Source: Craterilacuibacter sp. RT1T
Lineage (GTDB): Bacteria; Pseudomonadota; Gammaproteobacteria; Burkholderiales; Chromobacteriaceae
Length of the DNA: 64,000 nt
Direction: 5' to 3'
NCBI RefSeq assembly: GCF_023502145.1
Contig: NZ_JAMFLI010000003.1
Span: 124,001-188,000, forward strand
Below, piece by piece: positions 60,558 to 64,000 of this stretch. The position numbers were made by a program, and so were the translations under genes. Under the pieces are notes generated by a model, which was given only the letters and a program-made list of their open reading frames with translations, was not told where the DNA came from and did no database searches. Each line of letters starts with the position of its first letter. Position 1 is the stretch's first letter.

Positions 60558-60719
60558 TCATCCGTCGTAATACGTACCACCGGCCAAATAAGCGAATTTG
60601 CGCATGGTCTTACGCATCCAAAAGCCGGTAAAAAACGCGGCGAAGCTATAGGCCATAAACAAAGGCAAATCAAAGGCCAGAAAGACCGCACCTTCGACGA
60701 TAGGAGCAGAGGCATTCAT
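60558..60719 (-). CDS. 53-residue phage membrane protein
   Basis: ATG 60719 follows the replication-gene stop by two bases; the product starts MNASAPIVEGAVFLAFDLPL, has one hydrophobic helix (about 10-33, ending FFTGFW) and a basic tail (MRKTMRKFAYLAGG). Position between replication and coat genes suits a pVII/pIX-like minor coat protein, but that is inferred from size and place. A longer frame in another register (60482-60715) covers the same bases and looks less protein-like. Confidence 0.65.
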   Translation of the reverse strand: MNASAPIVEGAVFLAFDLPLFMAYSFAAFFTGFWMRKTMRKFAYLAGGTYYDG

Positions 60720-60721
60720 AG

Positions 60722-61912
60722 TTAATTAGCCATCATGAGTTGAGGTTCATAAGCATCAATCGCGGCAAAAGTCGTGCTGTAATCATTTGCGGCCTGAACC
60801 GTGGACAGTTGCTGTTGATGATTCCAGTACCAACGCGGCGGCTGAATAGCTGCGGTCAGCTCAACCACCTTGATCACACTGGTGAACTTTTGCAGCGAGG
60901 CCAGCGGCTCGGCAATATCAATACCGTATTCACGCAGCTTTTTTGCATGGCGGTAAAACGAACCATTCGACAATAAAGTTTTTACGTTCTCACCTCGCAA
61001 AAATGCAGCAGCGGTCATGCAAAAAGGTGATGGAATCGCATCGAGGTCTAAACGGGTAATGTCTTCCCTTGTGCGGTTTAGCAGCGGGTCAATTTCGCTG
61101 TCGAAAAGCTGTATCAGTTTGCCCATGGTGATATCCCCGATAAAACGTAAGTCTTTGTCACGCAACATTAGACGCTGTGCCTTAAGTTCAAGGCGTAATA
61201 AGCCGGATTGAGTACAGTATTGATAAACGGGATCGTTTTTTATGGTTTCAGTTTTTCGGCCATGCTTATGACCGGGGGCAAGCATTTCAGGGGCTTTCAG
61301 GTAAGCGGTAATCAGCTTACGACCTTTTTTAGAGCCCCATACCACGGAGGTGGGCCCGCCCTTGCCGCGCTTGATATTTTTGAGTGACTGGGTAGATAGC
61401 CAATCAATCGCGCACTGAGCGTTAGCCATGCTGCCGGTGTGATAGTTGCGGGTTAAGTGAATCTCGGACACCGACGCACCAGTCCAGTAACCGCAATTAC
61501 CATGCTTGTAATCGTATTCTGACGGGTTCAGGTTTAAATCTTTTTCGCCTGGTGTGAATGGTGGCAAGTCGAAACCGGCCAAAATCTCGTTGCACTTGGC
61601 GAGCGTGCCTTCCCAATCCAGATTAAACACGTTGTCAGGGCGATCCAAACGCCCTACGTTGCCTTCCAACTCAACGGTGTAACCATCACAGCGAACAATC
61701 ACCAGCGAATCAAACGAACCGCGAATGTGCAGCTTCGAAGCAGTGCCCCATTCAGGGTCTTCGTTTAAGTTGCCAGTCTCAGCATCCCTACCCCATTTGC
61801 CGACCAAACCCGAATCAACCAACGGTAATGCGGGTTTCATTTCGAGCGTTTCAGCATCGAAAACACCGGCATGGCGTTGTTTGATTCGAATGAAGTCAAC
61901 AAAGCAGGTCAT
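60722..61912 (-). CDS. Phage replication initiation protein (gene II/X family)
   Basis: A 396-residue protein of the phage/plasmid replication (CRI and gene X) type. GSFDSLVIVRCDGYTVELEGNVGRLDRPDNVFN and the ASVSEIHLTRNYHTGS segment are recognisable, with paired Tyr in EYDYKHGNCGYW. The C-terminal part includes LRLELKAQRLMLRDKDL and LREYGIDIAEPLASL. It should nick the viral-strand origin for rolling-circle replication. It starts five bases after the ssDNA-binding gene without a clear ribosome site, so coupling is likely. Confidence 0.88.
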   Translation of the reverse strand: MTCFVDFIRIKQRHAGVFDAETLEMKPALPLVDSGLVGKWGRDAETGNLNEDPEWGTASKLHIRGSFDSLVIVRCDGYTVELEGNVGRLDRPDNVFNLDWEGTLAKCNEILAGFDLPPFTPGEKDLNLNPSEYDYKHGNCGYWTGASVSEIHLTRNYHTGSMANAQCAIDWLSTQSLKNIKRGKGGPTSVVWGSKKGRKLITAYLKAPEMLAPGHKHGRKTETIKNDPVYQYCTQSGLLRLELKAQRLMLRDKDLRFIGDITMGKLIQLFDSEIDPLLNRTREDITRLDLDAIPSPFCMTAAAFLRGENVKTLLSNGSFYRHAKKLREYGIDIAEPLASLQKFTSVIKVVELTAAIQPPRWYWNHQQQLSTVQAANDYSTTFAAIDAYEPQLMMAN

Positions 61913-61917
61913 GGCTA

Positions 61918-62223
61918 TCAGGCGACCAGTGGCTTGATGTTAGAGAAACCAACCACTTTGGAAATGGTTGTAGAACCACGAAATTGCGTGGTTAGTTCCA
62001 AGTCACAGGTCACAGGAAAACGAATGCCACTAAATTGAGTCAAATCCACATCATCCAGAACCGGCAATGTGACACCTTCAAGGCCGAATGCCTGGCAGCA
62101 GTAATTAGCCGAAGCGGCATTTTCGATTTGTTGCAAAATCACAGCCTGTTTCATGTCGAACGGATTGCCATTTTTTTTGGAAATACCTTTACGGTGCGCG
62201 ACGCCAGCAAGGATGACTTTCAT
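61918..62223 (-). CDS. Phage single-stranded-DNA-binding protein (gene V-like)
   Basis: A 101-residue protein starting MKVILAGVAHRKGISKKNGNPFDMKQAV, with the basic early loop and beta-rich remainder (FPVTCDLELTTQFRGSTTISKVVGF) of inovirus DNA-binding proteins. It would coat the viral strand before assembly and may repress translation of early genes. AGATAAAC precedes the ATG. Located just before the replication gene, as rstB-like genes often are adjacent to rstA. Confidence 0.75.
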   Translation of the reverse strand: MKVILAGVAHRKGISKKNGNPFDMKQAVILQQIENAASANYCCQAFGLEGVTLPVLDDVDLTQFSGIRFPVTCDLELTTQFRGSTTISKVVGFSNIKPLVA

Positions 62224-62225
62224 GT

Positions 62226-62351
62226 TTATCTTTCCAGAGTGATGAGACGTTTAAAAAACTTGTAGAAAATGCAAAATGGAGAAATTAGCGTTGCAAAAGA
62301 CAACACAATCAGAATGTGAAAAAAGCGGAATACAGACAGCAAACTGGACAT
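62226..62351 (-). CDS. Possible 41-residue phage membrane peptide
   Basis: The frame ending two bases before the ssDNA-binding gene gives MSSLLSVFRFFHILIVLSFA and then a second hydrophobic run and KFFKRLITLER. The frame is open further upstream (to a TTG at 62423), and another frame overlaps at 62251-62484. Neither has a clear ribosome site; the hydrophobic character and tight spacing give modest support. Confidence 0.4.
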   Translation of the reverse strand: MSSLLSVFRFFHILIVLSFATLISPFCIFYKFFKRLITLER

Positions 62352-62530
62352 GATCTGTGCGCTCAAAATGGAAGGTGTTTGTAATAACGCACAGCAGGCT
62401 TGCCGTAATTGAAATAAGAACAAAAACCGTATTTGTGAAAATACAAACCCGAGTTCCAGCTGCGGCGAGGTTTAGACAAGACAATGAGGCTAGACATGAC
62501 AGACTCCTGCTAAAATGGGAGGCAAGAAAG

Positions 62531-62578
62531 TGTCAGCAAGTGCTGACAATGCAAATGATATGTCAGCATGTGATGACA
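62531..62578. promoter_or_regulatory. Two operators for the phage repressor
   Basis: TGTCAGCAAGTGCTGACA (62531-62548) is a palindrome with perfect 8-bp arms, and TGTCAGCATGTGATGACA (62561-62578) differs at one arm position. Centres are 30 bases apart. They lie between the repressor gene and the divergent early genes. Confidence 0.8.
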
Positions 62579-62592
62579 TGCAAGGGAGGTCT

Positions 62593-62967
62593 ATGAAAAA
62601 TGCACGCGACTACTTGGAAGAAGCCCTGCTGAAAATGGGCGAAATCAGTGATGCGAAGAAGGCGGAAAAGCTAAAAATATCAAGACAGTCAATAAGCGCG
62701 TACAGGAAGGGTGAGCGCATCATGGATGATTTCATGTGCATCATGGTCGCAAGGGAACTAGGAATCGACCCGTTAGAAGTCATCGCGGCAGCTAACATGG
62801 AGCGCGAAAAAACGACAGAGCGAAAGGACTTCTGGGAGGATTTCAGAAAGCAGATCGGCGTGCTGGGCGTGGCCGGTCTGGTGATGATGGGGACGGTGAG
62901 TGCCCTACCTGCAAAGACAGGAAATAGCCCAATGCTTAATAGTGAAAGTGTACATTATGTAAAATAA
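62593..62967 (+). CDS. Phage HTH repressor reading into attR
   Basis: A 124-residue protein. Residues about 12-45 form an HTH (MGEISDAKKAEKLKISRQSISAYRKGERI), and ARELGIDPLEVIAAANMERE follows. The C-terminal part has a short hydrophobic stretch (GVLGVAGLVMMGTVSAL). It resembles HTH/DUF3693 proteins of Vibrio filamentous phages. AGGGAGG precedes ATG 62593; the in-frame ATG 62515 lies upstream of the operators. The last codons (SVHYVK, stop TAA) are formed by the attachment site and the first chromosomal bases, so the C-terminus differs in the circular phage. Confidence 0.8.
   Translation: MKNARDYLEEALLKMGEISDAKKAEKLKISRQSISAYRKGERIMDDFMCIMVARELGIDPLEVIAAANMEREKTTERKDFWEDFRKQIGVLGVAGLVMMGTVSALPAKTGNSPMLNSESVHYVK
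62938..62965. other. Right prophage junction (attR), incomplete dif
   Basis: The centre TGTACA and right arm TTATGTAAAAT are identical to the left site, but the left arm AATAGTGAAAG shows little match to the XerC arm. This arm should be phage-derived. Confidence 0.85.
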
Positions 62968-63146
62968 AGTGCACGTCTCGGCTAAAGCACAAGCACACTA
63001 TTCCCCGCCCTTAAGTTCGGCATGATGCCACTTGTGCAACACTTTTTTGAGCGAATGCTCGGCATCCTTGTTTTGGTCGCCTCTTTTCAGCATGCTGCAG
63101 TAATGCAATGCATGTATTTTGATAAAACCAAATAAAGGAGACAATC

Positions 63147-63884
63147 ATGAGCAAGCGTATTGCACTTGTTACTGGCGGTATGGGCGGTATCGGTTCGGCG
63201 ATTTGCCGTGCTCTGGCTGATGCGGGACATACCGTTGTAACAACCTATAGCAAGCCCGGCAAGGAAAGTGCCTGGCTTGCCGATATGAAAAACAGCGGTT
63301 ACGACTTTCACGCCTTCCAGTGCGACGTCACTGATTTTGATGCATGCCAAGATTTGGTGGCTGCGATTACTGCTGAAATCGGTGCAATTGATGTAGTTGT
63401 CAATAATGCCGGTATTACCCGTGATGCTTCGTTCCGCAAAATGAGCAAGCAGGATTGGGATGCTGTGCTGCGTACCAATCTGGACTCGGTGTTCAATACG
63501 GCCAAGCCTACAGTGGATGGCATGATGGAGCGCGGTTGGGGGCGTATTATCAGTATTTCGTCCATTAACGGTCAGAAAGGCCAGTTTGGTCAAACCAACT
63601 ATTGCTCGGCCAAGGCGGGTATGCATGGTTTTACCATGGCGCTAGCGCAAGAGGTTGCGCGTAAAGGGGTTACGGTGAATACGATTTCGCCGGGTTATAT
63701 CGGTACCGATATGGTGATGGCGGTGCCCGAGGAGGTGCGTAGCAAGATCATTGCGCAAATTCCGGTGGGTCGCCTGGGTAAGCCTGAAGAAATTGCCAGT
63801 CTGGTCGCCTATCTCGCTTCCGATGCGGCCGCTTTTATTACCGGAGCCGATTTCGCCATCAATGGCGGCCAGCACATGATGTAA
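63147..63884 (+). CDS. phaB: Acetoacetyl-CoA reductase
   Basis: A 245-residue short-chain dehydrogenase that reduces acetoacetyl-CoA to (R)-3-hydroxybutyryl-CoA for polyhydroxybutyrate. The NADPH fold TGGMGGIGSAI, NNAGITRD, the catalytic Ser in SISSINGQKGQFGQTNY with YCSAKAG (Tyr-x-x-x-Lys), and GYIGTDMV are all present. The pattern GQFGQTNYSAAKAG-like fits PhaB better than FabG. AAAGGAGACAATC gives the ribosome site. It follows the prophage right junction by 180 bases; its promoter should lie in that gap. Confidence 0.93.
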   Translation: MSKRIALVTGGMGGIGSAICRALADAGHTVVTTYSKPGKESAWLADMKNSGYDFHAFQCDVTDFDACQDLVAAITAEIGAIDVVVNNAGITRDASFRKMSKQDWDAVLRTNLDSVFNTAKPTVDGMMERGWGRIISISSINGQKGQFGQTNYCSAKAGMHGFTMALAQEVARKGVTVNTISPGYIGTDMVMAVPEEVRSKIIAQIPVGRLGKPEEIASLVAYLASDAAAFITGADFAINGGQHMM

Positions 63885-63911
63885 TACCGGATATCTCCGC
63901 GATTGAATGAG

Positions 63912-63940
63912 CACCCGCCCGCGTGGCGGGTGTTCTTTTT
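63912..63940 (+). terminator. Terminator after phaB
   Basis: CACCCGCC pairs with GGCGGGTG around CGCGT and is followed by TTCTTTTTT. Confidence 0.85.
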
Positions 63941-64000
63941 TGCATGTTCCGGTTAGGCTAGTCGTTTTATAAATGTGCCTGGGTGAGAAAATGTCATATC

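Larger units (their letters stand above)
55665..62965 (-). mobile_element. Filamentous (inovirus) prophage integrated at dif
   Basis: Bounded by two copies of TGTACATTATGTAAAAT, 7,284 bases apart, which should be the size of the circular phage genome. Minus-strand genes in order of transcription: small membrane ORF, ssDNA-binding protein, replication initiator, 53-residue membrane ORF, major coat, Zot, adsorption protein, pVI-like protein. Plus-strand genes: repressor at the right end and a DUF3653-like gene at the left end. No integrase is encoded, consistent with use of host XerC/XerD. Base composition is more A+T-rich than flanks, especially over 57.7-59.5 kb. Confidence 0.93.

Noticed and set aside
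62515-62592. Longer repressor start at 62515
   Set aside because: It would place both operators inside the coding sequence; the strong AGGGAGG site favours 62593.

Overview
The window reads as chromosomal DNA of a betaproteobacterium, most likely in the order Neisseriales (Chromobacteriaceae-like). The basis is the gene repertoire and order (tyrB, folC-SPOR-cvpA-purF-metZ, dapF-DUF484, a small 4.5S RNA, phaB) and a moderately high G+C content. No rRNA or tRNA gene is present, so I do not name a genus. Nearly all of the sequence is coding and most genes sit in short operons closed by clear hairpin terminators.

Layout. 1-20 kb: aromatic aminotransferase, a DUF445 membrane protein, a TRAP dicarboxylate/keto-acid transporter operon with two tandem copies of its binding protein, an NlpC/P60 lipoprotein, the ABC-F protein Uup, a YgfX-like gene, folC-SPOR-cvpA-purF, metZ, then a PsrA-like TetR regulator with fadE. 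20-26 kb: a catabolic island for trans-4-hydroxyproline (GntR regulator, DapA-family deaminase, epimerase, FAD oxidoreductase, orphan amino-acid binding protein). Its + strand genes are much more G+C-rich than their surroundings, and the island is bracketed by two copies of the same terminator. 26-37 kb: prmB, a phosphomannomutase/phosphoglucomutase, trpD, trpG, xerC, a MoxR ATPase, a TerB-like gene, a thioesterase, uspA, an XRE regulator, the 4.5S SRP RNA and an SNF-type sodium symporter. 36-42 kb: fadL and a two-gene beta-oxidation operon (FadN-type multifunctional enzyme and thiolase). 42-50 kb: a PilZ-domain protein, a type Vd patatin autotransporter interrupted by an in-frame amber codon, and a Zur-controlled zinc uptake operon (zur, cobW-type GTPase, a 47-codon ORF, znuCBA). 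50-55.6 kb: two crotonase-family enzymes, DUF484-dapF, and a second TetR regulator with two tandem operators.

55.65-62.97 kb holds a filamentous (inovirus) prophage of about 7.3 kb inserted exactly in a chromosomal dif site, which suggests that the window lies at the replication terminus. The prophage carries replication initiator, ssDNA-binding protein, small membrane proteins, major coat, Zot, adsorption protein and pVI-like genes on the minus strand, and a repressor and a DUF3653-like gene on the plus strand. Its long non-coding region has seven G-tract tandem repeats (on the viral strand) and a series of hairpins. phaB follows the prophage.

How the genes work together: fatty-acid use is a recurring theme (fadL, FadN-type enzyme, thiolase, fadE, dienoyl-CoA isomerase, thioesterases, phaB). 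A PsrA-like regulator appears to link psrA/fadE and fadL through a shared operator. The points most worth checking are the phage repressor gene that reads through the attachment site, the viral-strand G-tract repeat, the duplicated terminator around the hydroxyproline island, the 47-codon histidine-bearing ORF in the zinc operon, and the broken autotransporter.
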